A stretch of 34,815 bases of DNA from a virus. A model generated the notes under the pieces. The model was not told where the DNA came from. It ran no database searches and saw only the letters and a list, made by a program, of their open reading frames with translations. Location: positions 1 through 34,815 of the IMG/VR virus record IMGVR_UViG_3300017759_000025, one strand, 5' to 3'. A program made the position numbers and the translations under genes. Shown in pieces: positions 14,057 to 23,379 of this stretch (positions are counted from its first letter, which is position 1; every line of letters starts with the position of its first letter).

Positions 14057-15840
14057 TGCCAATGATGGGTCGTGGTTCGGATACTAGAATGTACTCGCCA
14101 AGAAGCGAGTCTTCTCACATGTATGGTTCGGCTAACGAAGATGGTGGTAAATACAGTCCTACATCTCCCGAAGATGCTGATAAGCGTAGGGAAGAAAAAC
14201 AAAGAAAGGATGAGGAAAGGAGAACAAAACTCAAAGATATTAAACATATCAAAATAAAACCATCACAAGGGTTGGGTAGTGGTCCTAAATTACCTACAGA
14301 AGAAGGATTAGATGATGGTAATAAGCGTGATGATGAGCGTGAAATTTCACTTCAAGGTGGACCGGCAGGTAGTCGTGGACATTTACTTGATATGGCTACA
14401 GGTGCAAAAACAGGCACAGGTTCAGCGATGGGTACGGGTAATTCCGCAGTTAGAACAGGCGAGCCAATGAAAGATGCTTGGTCTACATTGTTGAAAGCAT
14501 CTGTAGAAGATTTAATTCAAGAGCGTGACCGATTATTAGAGTCGGGTCTTAATCAAGAGGCAAAACAATTTGACCGAGTTATTCAACAAATGATGCGCCC
14601 CGACCAACAACAACAAAAATTAGTGGAAAATTTAGGTATACCTTCTGCAAGATTACTTATGCCCGAACTTGGAGATGAAGAATTAACAGCCATGGGTACA
14701 GAAATGATGTATGAAGGTAAACAAAATCCCGATTATATTGAAATGCAACGCAGAATGGATGAATACGACCCTCAAACAAGGCAAGAATTTATGAGGAATA
14801 TTAGTCGTATGGCTCGTCGTATGCCACAAATAGAAGAAAACCGACAACTAGCACAACAAAATTTAGAAAGTTTAGAAGCGGCTGACCCAACCAAATTCTT
14901 TGCAGACCAACAAGTTATGACAGGTGAACCGATGGAAATGGCTTGGCGTTTGTTAAAGCGTGAAACTCCAAAAACTATACAGGCTCGCCGTCGCCGTGAA
15001 GCAAGGCAAAATTTTAGACCATCTACAGGTCAATTCAAGAAACCACCCGGCGGTCAGTCCGGCGGTGCAGGTGCCACCATGCGTAGATTCAAAGCAAGAA
15101 TGCGTGGCATCAAAGGTGGTAAAAGAACAGGTTTGATGAAACCTCATTTGTCTGTTGAGATGAGCCACCGTGGTATTGCTACTAAGCAACCTATGAGTAA
15201 AGACCCACAAAAGTATCGTCAGTATATGGGGCAACAAGAAGCACAAAAAATTCTTGGTGGAATAAGAAATACATATTCACCTCACGCAAGACATAGTGCA
15301 AGAAGTTTCCAAGCCGGTCCTACCGGTGGTGGTAGACTGACAGGTATGTTACCGGGTCAAGCAGGGCAAATGAGGCAACCATCTTTGGCTAATTTAAGTA
15401 GGCCACGCAGACCTCGTATGCCTCGTATGCCTCGTATGCCTCGTATGCCAATGGCACCACAAATGCCTATGATGCCACCCGCACCTCCTGCACCTATCAT
15501 GACAAGTGAGGATACTCCTTCACAAATTATGATGAGTGCTGATAGAACCGAAAGTGAAATTCTCAAAGCAAATAGACATGCTAGAAAATTAGAAATGTTA
15601 GAATTAATGCGTAGATTAATTGATTTACAAAAGAAAAGAAATAAATTAATGAAATATGTCCAAGGGGGAGGTTCTGCTTTTGAAAATGGTCATGTACCAA
15701 CTCACCCTGCCGGTGTTCAACAACATGAAGATGAAGATGAGAAAAATGATGGACCGACACAGAATTTAGAAACAAATTCGAGTCGTTTAGGTCTTGACCC
15801 TGCGGGGCATTTATCCGGTAAGAGGGGGCATTTCGGTTGA
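14056..15840 (+). CDS. Low-complexity basic protein with two AWxLLK motifs
   Basis: This is a 594-residue protein. The N-terminal 110 residues are charged and disordered. GEPMKDAWSTLLKAS lies at 135-149 and GEPMEMAWRLLKRE at 290-303, both strong copies of the cluster motif. Between them is a helical acidic domain. After the second copy comes a very basic stretch (residues 305-370, many Arg/Lys/Gly). PRM is repeated four times near 453-464, followed by a Met/Pro-rich stretch and a Lys/Arg-rich helix. The basic segment could bind DNA inside the head. The ATG overlaps the stop of the TerS-like gene. No catalytic motif was seen. Confidence 0.75.
   Translation: MPMMGRGSDTRMYSPRSESSHMYGSANEDGGKYSPTSPEDADKRREEKQRKDEERRTKLKDIKHIKIKPSQGLGSGPKLPTEEGLDDGNKRDDEREISLQGGPAGSRGHLLDMATGAKTGTGSAMGTGNSAVRTGEPMKDAWSTLLKASVEDLIQERDRLLESGLNQEAKQFDRVIQQMMRPDQQQQKLVENLGIPSARLLMPELGDEELTAMGTEMMYEGKQNPDYIEMQRRMDEYDPQTRQEFMRNISRMARRMPQIEENRQLAQQNLESLEAADPTKFFADQQVMTGEPMEMAWRLLKRETPKTIQARRRREARQNFRPSTGQFKKPPGGQSGGAGATMRRFKARMRGIKGGKRTGLMKPHLSVEMSHRGIATKQPMSKDPQKYRQYMGQQEAQKILGGIRNTYSPHARHSARSFQAGPTGGGRLTGMLPGQAGQMRQPSLANLSRPRRPRMPRMPRMPRMPMAPQMPMMPPAPPAPIMTSEDTPSQIMMSADRTESEILKANRHARKLEMLELMRRLIDLQKKRNKLMKYVQGGGSAFENGHVPTHPAGVQQHEDEDEKNDGPTQNLETNSSRLGLDPAGHLSGKRGHFG
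15412..15447 (+). repeat. Four tandem 9-bp repeats coding for Pro-Arg-Met
   Basis: CCTCGTATG is repeated four times without change (15412, 15421, 15430, 15439). Perfect identity at the DNA level, with no synonymous change, points to recent slippage expansion within the gene. Confidence 0.85.
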
Positions 15841-18029
15841 TTGGTGTTAAACCCTATTCACTTTACAAAGCGTGGAGTATGATAGGTTACACTCCGCAAG
15901 GACCGACAATGTTTCGTAACCCACCGGCACCACATTTCAAACCCCCACAAAATATGGATTTACCTTTGTTTGCTCATGATGGAAGAGGGAAATCTTTGGT
16001 AGGTGAATGGTCAACTGGGGAACACGGAGAACAACTCTACAATACTGAACTTGGTGCTTTTCAACACGGTATAGATGCTTTAGCGAGTCATTTAGGGAAT
16101 TTTTTACGAAGGCAGGGTATTAACAGAAATCCGGTAGATGTAATCAATCAAGCAATAAAACAATTCAATGCTACACATACAGATAAGGCTCATCAGTTAC
16201 CTATGTTCGATAATATGGCTTGGAGGAAACTAAGAGCCGGTATGTTACCACCGGGTGACGGGGATAGAGAATCAGCCACAAGACCAACTAGAACTCATAA
16301 TAATACTTTAATTACGACTTATACAAATAAAGACGCTAAACATACTCCATTTGGTAGATTTATGGAATCTTATGCAATACCTTTCCATCAACAATTACAA
16401 CATGTATTAGAAGATGAACATGCTGTAGAAGAAGATACATGGAAAAAACATACATGGTTAAAATTTCCATATATTTACGCACACTTCACCGTTCCTAATG
16501 TTATAGATGAAAACGGACATATTCGTGCTTATGTTAGAAGTAATCATCAAGAACATCCCGGTCAAGTTACTTCAAAAATGATGGGTGGCGCACCGGCAGA
16601 TTACTTTGGAGATATACAAAATGTACACACATGGGAAACTTTACACCATTTACCCGATATTTTCTTTTATCCTAAATTAAATCAACACGGACAGAAAGGT
16701 GGTGCAACACCTACTGATTTATACCAAGCCGCACACTCCATGATAGACCAAATAATGGATAAAGGAATAGAACACATACCGGATATTAATGTTACTTACA
16801 ATCAATCCGGTAAACTAACTCAACCCGATATGGTTCAAAGACCGTTAAGAGAAGTCTTACAAACACCGGATATGCGTGAAGCACTAATCAAAGATTTAGG
16901 ACATGCACCCGCTATGATGTATTTGTTTGGCAGAAGTTTTCAAGGAGATTTCAAAAAATTATACAATCTTATGATGGAAAATTACGGTACAGGGGAAGAT
17001 GGTATATCACATGAGGACCACATGAGGTATCTTCAAGCGGGAGAAAAAGGTGGTAAAGGATTACATACTACTGCCGGTAAAATTATGGCTCTTGCTCGTA
17101 AATCGGGCGTTGGAGAAAATGAGAGTAGAAGTAAATTTGGTGACCATCAAATTACATCCGAAGAACTAAAAACATTAGGAATTAAACATCACAATGAAAC
17201 TGCACTAGGTCAAGTAGACAGGTATCGTGGGATAATCGAAGCCTTAGCCGACCATCAAGCAAGTGCTAGAGGTCATAATGTAAAAATGGGAATTGGTGAT
17301 ATACCAACTGAACCAATGCAAAATCTTGATATTTTTGGATACCCCGAAGAGGGTGCTAGTATGGGTATGGAAGAACACATGTCACCATATCTCCATGATA
17401 TGAGTGATTATGCGCCGAGTGAAGGAATGCCCATTCCACCTCAATCTACACCTCCTGTATCAGTAGATGCACCTCCTAGTTCCGCCGGAAACACAGGCAT
17501 GTCTGCCCCCTCCCCGGCTCTACCTCTTCCGGTTTCTCAACCCGGCGGAACACCTTTAACTCCAAGTCCGGCGGTTGCTGTAAGGCGACCACCACTATCT
17601 TTACCGCAACAGTTCCAAGAGCGCAGACCGCAAGTAGCATCTTTCGACCCTGCACAGTTTAGACAGTTTTTAGGTGCTAGAGAAGGACCATCGGAACTAT
17701 CCGAACTCGAACAAGCACAACAAAGGGCATTAGCCGACCCACGACAACAACTTCTTACTCAATATATGAAATCCGAAGATTCTCATTTACCGATTATGGA
17801 TAGAACATTGAAGGCTTTGGAAAGAATGCAATTTCATGAGGCTAGTTTGGATAGTGGAATAAATCACGGCGCAGTTTTTACTGATGCAGGGCAAATAGCC
17901 AAACATGTAGGTCTTACAAGTAGTGAAGTTAATTCTATAAACGAATCAATGGGTGATTGGCACAAGATAGCAAAAGCATATCATGTACAACCTAAAGTGG
18001 TAAAAGTAATTAAATTAAATATGAAGTGA
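15837..18029 (+). CDS. Large hypothetical structural-type protein with C-terminal HTH-like pair
   Basis: This is a 730-residue protein starting at TTG, overlapping the previous stop, with a G-rich site about nine bases upstream. The N-terminus has SLYKAWSMIGYTP (8-20), a variant of the cluster's AWxLLK motif. Residues 30-520 are His-, Gln- and Asp-rich and look globular, with no known domain. Residues 530-600 are a Pro/Ser/Ala linker. The last 70 residues contain two HTH-like helices, GQIAKHVGLTSSEVNSI and WHKIAKAYHVQPKVVKVIK, so DNA contact is possible. It lies between two other large tagged proteins upstream of the large terminase. Confidence 0.7.
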   Translation: MIGVKPYSLYKAWSMIGYTPQGPTMFRNPPAPHFKPPQNMDLPLFAHDGRGKSLVGEWSTGEHGEQLYNTELGAFQHGIDALASHLGNFLRRQGINRNPVDVINQAIKQFNATHTDKAHQLPMFDNMAWRKLRAGMLPPGDGDRESATRPTRTHNNTLITTYTNKDAKHTPFGRFMESYAIPFHQQLQHVLEDEHAVEEDTWKKHTWLKFPYIYAHFTVPNVIDENGHIRAYVRSNHQEHPGQVTSKMMGGAPADYFGDIQNVHTWETLHHLPDIFFYPKLNQHGQKGGATPTDLYQAAHSMIDQIMDKGIEHIPDINVTYNQSGKLTQPDMVQRPLREVLQTPDMREALIKDLGHAPAMMYLFGRSFQGDFKKLYNLMMENYGTGEDGISHEDHMRYLQAGEKGGKGLHTTAGKIMALARKSGVGENESRSKFGDHQITSEELKTLGIKHHNETALGQVDRYRGIIEALADHQASARGHNVKMGIGDIPTEPMQNLDIFGYPEEGASMGMEEHMSPYLHDMSDYAPSEGMPIPPQSTPPVSVDAPPSSAGNTGMSAPSPALPLPVSQPGGTPLTPSPAVAVRRPPLSLPQQFQERRPQVASFDPAQFRQFLGAREGPSELSELEQAQQRALADPRQQLLTQYMKSEDSHLPIMDRTLKALERMQFHEASLDSGINHGAVFTDAGQIAKHVGLTSSEVNSINESMGDWHKIAKAYHVQPKVVKVIKLNMK

Positions 18030-18033
18030 TAGT

Positions 18034-19200
18034 ATGACTAAAATTCTTGTTAAAAAATCCGCACCTAAAGGTGTGTTAATTAAAAAGAAAGTAGACCAAC
18101 AACTTCCAAATGACCAAGGTTTATTTCAAACACCGGATAGGGGTAAATCTTTAATGGATTTTGCTAGAATTGCCTTCGGACCAAGAAGAAAAAAAGCAAC
18201 TAGTGAGTTTGGTGCTGATAAACCCGGTATTAAACCAACAGCAAGATTAGCCGCATTTGCAGGTATGGGAGGTAAAGCAATTGCAGGTCTTGGGGCTATA
18301 AATGAAACTATGAATGCTATGCAAGGTGGTAATATGACCGCACCATTAGGTATAGGTTATTCTTATGAAAGACTTGACCCAACAGGAAGAATGATTAGTG
18401 ATTATGCCGACCCTACTTTATCTCATAAACCTGTAAAATTAGATAATACACCACCGAAAAAAGCAAGTGTTGATGCGTTTTTAGACCCACGAAATAGTCA
18501 TACTAGAGGACCAACAGGACCACCTATAAGACTACCACCATCAACTTCCTATCCCGAAGGAGAACTTATTTCTCAAGATGACCCTCGTAATCAACCTTCG
18601 ACAAAACCTATGAATTACGATAATACACCTTATACTCAAATGTTAGAGGCAGGTAAAGGTATGAGTCAGCGACAGGCTAATAATATATTGACGCATGGTC
18701 AGCCCCCTTTTCAGCCTTTTGTACCCGATAGACCCTCACCCGTTAAAGTTCCACCTAACCATGTTCCGGGTGCTGTAGCGAGTAATGTAACTCCTATGCC
18801 TGTATCTCAAATGCAACCACCGGGTTATCCGCCTAACCAAATGCAAAGTATTCCCCTTCCCCATCAAGTACCCCCTGTAAAAACTCAAGAGCAAATAAGG
18901 GCAGAAGCAAATACAACTTTGGGGCAACAAGCACCTACACAACCTATACATCAATCTATGTCACAACAAACTACCGCACCTGTGGAAAATGTTCCTCTTC
19001 CCGGTCAAACACCACAAGGACCACAAGGATTCGCCCCAATACCGGGTAACTTTCAACAAGATATGATGAATGACCCAAACAAACCGCAAAAGTCATTCGT
19101 TACTGCACTTACTGAAAAGTTAGGTGCTGATGTAGTTTACAAAATGTCACCCCATGAAATAGGAACATTCGCCGCATACACTTTACTAAAATTGAGATGA
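18034..19200 (+). CDS. Pro/Gln-rich hypothetical protein
   Basis: This is a 388-residue protein. The N-terminus MTKILVKKSAPKG is one of several like it in the cluster and is followed by a basic stretch. Residues 40-55 (GKSLMDFARIAFGPRRKK) are a weak relative of the AWxLLK motif. The middle (120-350) is Pro/Gln/Thr-rich and disordered. The end, FAAYTLLKLR, again resembles the motif (AxxTLLK). AAGTGAT precedes the ATG, and the gene ends four bases before the large terminase. The pattern suggests a flexible linker protein with tags at both ends. Confidence 0.7.
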   Translation: MTKILVKKSAPKGVLIKKKVDQQLPNDQGLFQTPDRGKSLMDFARIAFGPRRKKATSEFGADKPGIKPTARLAAFAGMGGKAIAGLGAINETMNAMQGGNMTAPLGIGYSYERLDPTGRMISDYADPTLSHKPVKLDNTPPKKASVDAFLDPRNSHTRGPTGPPIRLPPSTSYPEGELISQDDPRNQPSTKPMNYDNTPYTQMLEAGKGMSQRQANNILTHGQPPFQPFVPDRPSPVKVPPNHVPGAVASNVTPMPVSQMQPPGYPPNQMQSIPLPHQVPPVKTQEQIRAEANTTLGQQAPTQPIHQSMSQQTTAPVENVPLPGQTPQGPQGFAPIPGNFQQDMMNDPNKPQKSFVTALTEKLGADVVYKMSPHEIGTFAAYTLLKLR

Positions 19201-19204
19201 TACT

Positions 19205-20692
19205 ATGAGCGAAAACATGGAACAGTTTATCCTAGATATGGATAGAAAGATGGCTGAAAAGTCATTTAAGTTCTTTTTTACAGATATACTTGGCTTTCAT
19301 TATAGTAAACATCATGAGATGTGGGATGAAGGTTTGAAGAGTCAAAGATACTATTGCGTTAAAGCAAGTCGTGACCACGGTAAATCTACTTTGTTTATGT
19401 CGTATGCTTTATGGATAGCCGCTTATAATCCCGGTACTCACATCATGATTTTCTCTCACTCATTAGAACAGACACTTGAACACATGAGATTTATTCGTAA
19501 TAGTATAGAAAGTGCAGATATACTTAGACATCTAAAACCCGAACAAGGTAGACCGTGGGCTAAATCTTACTTCGAGTTTACCAACGGTAGCCGTATCATG
19601 GCTAAGTCGGTTGGTGGTGCTACTCGTGGTTTCCACCCGGATGTAGTTGTATGTGATGACATCTTGTGGGGTACTACAGGTGGAGAGTTACAAAGAGCCG
19701 CCGATTGGTTCTATGGTGTATTACTTCCGGTACTCCACCACACCGCACGATTGATGATGGTCGGTACACCGTTTAGTTACAATGACTTGTATGCTGAACT
19801 TGAAGAGAAAGAAACTTTCACTGTAGAAACATATCCTGCAATCAATGCTGAAGGTGTAGCCCTTTGGCCGGAAAGATGGAATCTTGAGGCACTTGAACAA
19901 CGGCGATTATCAATGCCCGCTATACAATTTAGCCGTGAGTATCTGTGTGAACCTATTCACGATGTAGCGAGTATGTTCCCTGCTACTATACTAGATGCGG
20001 CTCGTGATAAGGACTTAGTGTTACTCGATAGGGCTGATACTGAATTCGATGAAGAGGGTAATCCGGCAGGTGTCTTTGGGCAACATTTCATCGGTTGGGA
20101 TACTGCGATTGCATCCGATAAAAACGCAGACTACACCGCTATGTTAGTTCTTAGAACACCACCGGGAGATAACCTAAAACAAATCGTGGGTATAGTACAC
20201 GAAAAAGGTCTTGGTGGTGCGGCACAGAAAAAACAAATTTTACTGTTAAATAACAGGTTTCAACCGGACTTGATTGAACTTGAAGGTAACAACTTTCAGC
20301 GTATGTTTGCGGCTGAACTCCAAGATATGAGGGGAGATATACCGATTCGTACATTTATGACAACACGCCAAAGAAAAGAGAGTATGTTCATGTCACTTCT
20401 CATGGCGTTTGAGCAAGGACAAATAAAAACTCCATACGGTGATGAGCGAAGTCGTGAATTTACACACAAGTTAGAATCCGAGTTAAACAGATTTGGTATG
20501 CAGAAGAATGGCAAACTAGAATCTGTAGGAACTCATGATGACTTGGCTATGGCTTTGGCTTTGGCTAATTGGGGAACAAAAGAATTCAAAGGTTCAGTAG
20601 TGCTTCTTGATGATGTGCTACCGGGCTTTGATGAGTGGATAACAGGGAAACCACACAGAAATTATGGAAAAAATGATTGGGTGATACCGTGA
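19205..20692 (+). CDS. terL: Terminase large subunit
   Basis: This 495-residue protein has the two-domain plan of the DNA-packaging motor. ATPase: Walker A KASRDHGKST at 53-62, Walker B VVVCDD at 147-152 followed by an ILW segment, and a coupling motif near MVGTPFSY. Nuclease: RNase H-like fold with D299 in HFIGWDTA, E360 in LIELEGNN and the Asp pair 445-446 in HDDLAMALA as metal ligands. The length is normal. It cuts concatemeric DNA and drives it through the portal using ATP. The ATG follows GAGATGATACT. Its stop overlaps the GTG of a small Lys/Cys-rich protein. Confidence 0.93.
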   Translation: MSENMEQFILDMDRKMAEKSFKFFFTDILGFHYSKHHEMWDEGLKSQRYYCVKASRDHGKSTLFMSYALWIAAYNPGTHIMIFSHSLEQTLEHMRFIRNSIESADILRHLKPEQGRPWAKSYFEFTNGSRIMAKSVGGATRGFHPDVVVCDDILWGTTGGELQRAADWFYGVLLPVLHHTARLMMVGTPFSYNDLYAELEEKETFTVETYPAINAEGVALWPERWNLEALEQRRLSMPAIQFSREYLCEPIHDVASMFPATILDAARDKDLVLLDRADTEFDEEGNPAGVFGQHFIGWDTAIASDKNADYTAMLVLRTPPGDNLKQIVGIVHEKGLGGAAQKKQILLLNNRFQPDLIELEGNNFQRMFAAELQDMRGDIPIRTFMTTRQRKESMFMSLLMAFEQGQIKTPYGDERSREFTHKLESELNRFGMQKNGKLESVGTHDDLAMALALANWGTKEFKGSVVLLDDVLPGFDEWITGKPHRNYGKNDWVIP

Positions 20693-20874
20693 GTTGTGAA
20701 TGTGGACATTGTATTGGAATGGATAGTGCGTTTGATTTTTTAGAAAAGAAACTATGCCCCGCAGGTAAAGCGGCGGCAAAGCGTAAATTCAAAGTTTATC
20801 CGTCAGCCTATGCAAACGGCTGGGCTGTGCAATACTGCCGTGGTAAGTTCAAGAAAAAGGGGAAGAAAAAATGA
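20689..20874 (+). CDS. Small basic Cys-containing protein (marine-virus module)
   Basis: This is a 61-residue protein. The start is GTG at 20689, with GGTGAT ending three bases upstream, overlapping the terminase stop. It begins SCECGHC, a possible metal site, then has KLCPAGKAAAKRKFKVYPSA, then ANGWAVQYCRGKFKKKGKKK. The central and C-terminal part is a module I recall as a stand-alone or fused piece in many marine phage proteins. It is very basic, so nucleic-acid binding is likely. Its place right after the large terminase suggests a role near packaging. No exact function is known to me. Confidence 0.75.
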   Translation: MSCECGHCIGMDSAFDFLEKKLCPAGKAAAKRKFKVYPSAYANGWAVQYCRGKFKKKGKKK

Positions 20875-21032
20875 AACTTAAAAAAGATAAATGTTGTTGT
20901 GGTGGAACTAAAAAAACACCATGCGTATGTATGATAGAAGGTAATCAATGTTCTGCATCTGCACCTAAATGTCCATGTTATGCATTAATGGATAAACAGA
21001 AAAACATTAGAAAAATGGTTGCAGTAAGGTGA
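20871..21032 (+). CDS. Very small Cys-rich protein
   Basis: This is a 53-residue protein. Its ATG overlaps the previous stop (ATGA), and the G/A-rich stretch just before could serve as ribosome binding site. Eight Cys occur in 53 residues: CCCGG, CVC, C, CPC, a metallothionein-like spacing. The pattern CxCGxxxxPCxC resembles CGCGKKPCEC in the protein at 25910, so both may share a metal-binding unit. The Lys-rich ends give it a basic charge. No family name is known to me. Confidence 0.6.
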   Translation: MKLKKDKCCCGGTKKTPCVCMIEGNQCSASAPKCPCYALMDKQKNIRKMVAVR

Positions 21033-21036
21033 GTAG

Positions 21037-22062
21037 ATGACCAAAGTATTAATCCGCAAGAATTTGAACCGATGGTTCAAAGAAAAGTGGGTTGATGTTA
21101 GTCGTAAAGACAAGGATGGTAAACATCCACCGTGTGGTAGGTCAAAAGCCAAAAAAGGTAGTAAAGGTTATCCAAAGTGTAGACCGAGTGTAAAAGTTTC
21201 AAGTAAAACTCCAAAAACTTCCGGCTCAATGTCCGAAGGACAAAAGCGAGCCGCTACAAAAAGAAAGCGAGCCAAAAAACAAGGAGTTGGTGGTAAGCCT
21301 ACAATTGTAAAAGAAGATTTCATCAATGACCCTATGAGTGATTTTAACATGATGATGGCTTTAGAAGATGAGGCGTATAAATTGGCTGAATTAAATATGC
21401 CTTACTCTCGTCAAATATATCCAAATCGTGATGAATATGAAGATGCTTTAGAAATAGAAGGAGAATATCAACTCATGCAGATGATGACTAATCCTAAGTA
21501 TGCACCTTTAAGAGAAAGATATATGCAAAGTATTCCAAAAATGACTGAAACAGATGGTTTTACTCAAGATTTTATTGATACTTACAAAGGCAATCCAATA
21601 GAAATCGCATTTAGATTATTAAAAGCACCACGCATTCCTCGTAAGAAAGGGCAACCTGCGGGTTCAAAGAAGCACTCCGACTTGTATACTGATGAAAATC
21701 CAAAAGGAACTATACATAATTTAGGATTTAAAAATCCACAAAAAGCAAAACAGTCAGTTAGTAAAATCAAAAACAGTAGTAGAACTCATGCTCATAAAAC
21801 TCAAGCGGCTATAGCCATGGAACAAAGAGCAAGAGAAATGGGTAAAAAGCAAGAAGCAGGTATATATCGTAGATTCATAGAGCAACAGAAAAAGAAAACA
21901 AAGGAGATGAAGAAAATGAAAGATGATGATAAAAAGAAAAAGAAAGGCATGGTAGTAGTAATTGCAGTTGGGGGTAAACCTCCAAAAGCACCTACTAAGA
22001 CTATGGATGCTGATGATAAGAAAAAAGCATTCAATGACGCTTGGAATACATTAAATAGATAG
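21037..22062 (+). CDS. Basic protein: N-terminal marine-virus module, AWxLLK motifs and Lys-rich tail
   Basis: This is a 341-residue protein starting at the ATG after GGTGAGTAG. The N-terminus MTKVLIRKN is the shared start motif. Residues 12-90 are a basic Cys/Gly/Lys module (KWVDVSRKDKDGKHPPCG, KGYPKCRPS, then QKRAATKRKRAKK) that I recall from many marine virus proteins. Residues 185-198 (GNPIEIAFRLLKAP) are a clear cluster motif, and the last residues (FNDAWNTLNR) a second weaker one. Residues 270-310 are Lys/Met-rich. The architecture of tag, basic module and motif repeats what is seen at 1567 and 7270. Confidence 0.75.
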   Translation: MTKVLIRKNLNRWFKEKWVDVSRKDKDGKHPPCGRSKAKKGSKGYPKCRPSVKVSSKTPKTSGSMSEGQKRAATKRKRAKKQGVGGKPTIVKEDFINDPMSDFNMMMALEDEAYKLAELNMPYSRQIYPNRDEYEDALEIEGEYQLMQMMTNPKYAPLRERYMQSIPKMTETDGFTQDFIDTYKGNPIEIAFRLLKAPRIPRKKGQPAGSKKHSDLYTDENPKGTIHNLGFKNPQKAKQSVSKIKNSSRTHAHKTQAAIAMEQRAREMGKKQEAGIYRRFIEQQKKKTKEMKKMKDDDKKKKKGMVVVIAVGGKPPKAPTKTMDADDKKKAFNDAWNTLNR

Positions 22063-22080
22063 GACAATTAGGTGGTCAAT

Positions 22081-23379
22081 ATGTGGGGTAGTGCTTTACT
22101 CGGTGACGAGTATGATTTAAGCGTATACCCTGCTGATGATTTAACTAAAAGTGTTATATCAAATTTATCTCAACATCCTAATTTTATAATTAATAAAGCA
22201 CCTATACAAAAAACTTCGAGTTTATTTTCTAATGATAATATTAAGTCTTATAGTTTTGCACCTAATGGTGATGGATGGTTAGAAAGTACATACGGCAAAG
22301 ATGCTAATTCTATAATTCGTATGTGTAGAAAAATGCGTAGATTAGATAAAAATAATCGTGAAAGTATTGATTCTATAATTGATGATGTTCGTACAATAAA
22401 ATCTATGGAAATAGAAGCCACTATAGGTAATCTTTCATGGAGTGAAGGTTTAGAAGATGTAATAAAAAACATAGGACTCAATGATAGAAATCTTAAGGCT
22501 TTACGCAAATTTGGTGAAACACGCTCACTATCTTTACAAAAAGCGTGTCAATTATATCTTAAATCTATGACTGTTCTAAATATTCTAAATGATAATATTG
22601 ATTGGGGTATGGATGAACAAAAAGAATGGGCTAACGCTTTACAACTAAAAAAAGATGCTCGCAAGATGTGGTCTAACACATTACATCAAATAGATTCACT
22701 TACAAAAACCGATAAGCAAACTCTTAATTTTATTTCGGAAGAGTTGACAAAATCCGGTCCACTTAGTAGTCGAGAGTTAGTTCGTAGAGGTGTTGGTATT
22801 ATCTCTAAATCTGTTACTCCAACAAAAGTAGGAATGTTACTCAAAATGTATGGTGAAGAAGTAGATATTTACAAAAGTAGCAGTAGAGGTGATTTTGTTA
22901 AATTAGATACTCATGGTTTAATCATAAAAGATATATGGGCTTATGCGGCAGGTTTTCTTGATGCTGACGGAAGTATATTTATCACTGAAAGAGGTGAACC
23001 AAGAGCCACTTTTATCGCTACTGGTGATAGAGGTCGTTTACAATGTGAAGAATTACATAAAGCGATAGGATGTGGTCGTTTAGTATTAAATCAAAGAATT
23101 CATAAAAAGAGTGTAAGAAGTCAACACCGGCTTATATTCTCATCAAAAGATGATTTAAGACAATTGTTAAAAGGTATTTTACCTCATTTAAAAATGAAAT
23201 CGTTGCAAGCAAAGGCTGTTTTATCCTTTGTAGATGAAAAAGACAAAATGAGAAAGAATGAATTATATCGTTTAGTTACATATAACAATTGGAAAGACGA
23301 TAAGAAAAAAGCCGATAGTTTCTTGAGTAAATGGAACTTGGATGTAGATACAATAGGTAGTTATGCGGAGAGTTTGTAA
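22081..23379 (+). CDS. LAGLIDADG homing endonuclease with long N-terminal part
   Basis: This is a 432-residue protein. The last third is a LAGLIDADG-type nuclease: YAAGFLDADGSIFI (residues about 288-301) holds the signature with the acidic active-site residues, followed by the saddle strands and HLKMKSLQAKAVLSFVDEKD. One LAGLIDADG copy is clear, so it should act as a dimer unless a hidden second copy lies further on. The first 210 residues are helical and unknown; residues about 215-265 (SGPLSSRELVRRG and following) look like a winged-helix DNA-binding domain. The ATG follows GGTGGT by four bases. It is wedged between terminase and portal genes, a usual home for selfish endonucleases. Confidence 0.82.
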   Translation: MWGSALLGDEYDLSVYPADDLTKSVISNLSQHPNFIINKAPIQKTSSLFSNDNIKSYSFAPNGDGWLESTYGKDANSIIRMCRKMRRLDKNNRESIDSIIDDVRTIKSMEIEATIGNLSWSEGLEDVIKNIGLNDRNLKALRKFGETRSLSLQKACQLYLKSMTVLNILNDNIDWGMDEQKEWANALQLKKDARKMWSNTLHQIDSLTKTDKQTLNFISEELTKSGPLSSRELVRRGVGIISKSVTPTKVGMLLKMYGEEVDIYKSSSRGDFVKLDTHGLIIKDIWAYAAGFLDADGSIFITERGEPRATFIATGDRGRLQCEELHKAIGCGRLVLNQRIHKKSVRSQHRLIFSSKDDLRQLLKGILPHLKMKSLQAKAVLSFVDEKDKMRKNELYRLVTYNNWKDDKKKADSFLSKWNLDVDTIGSYAESL

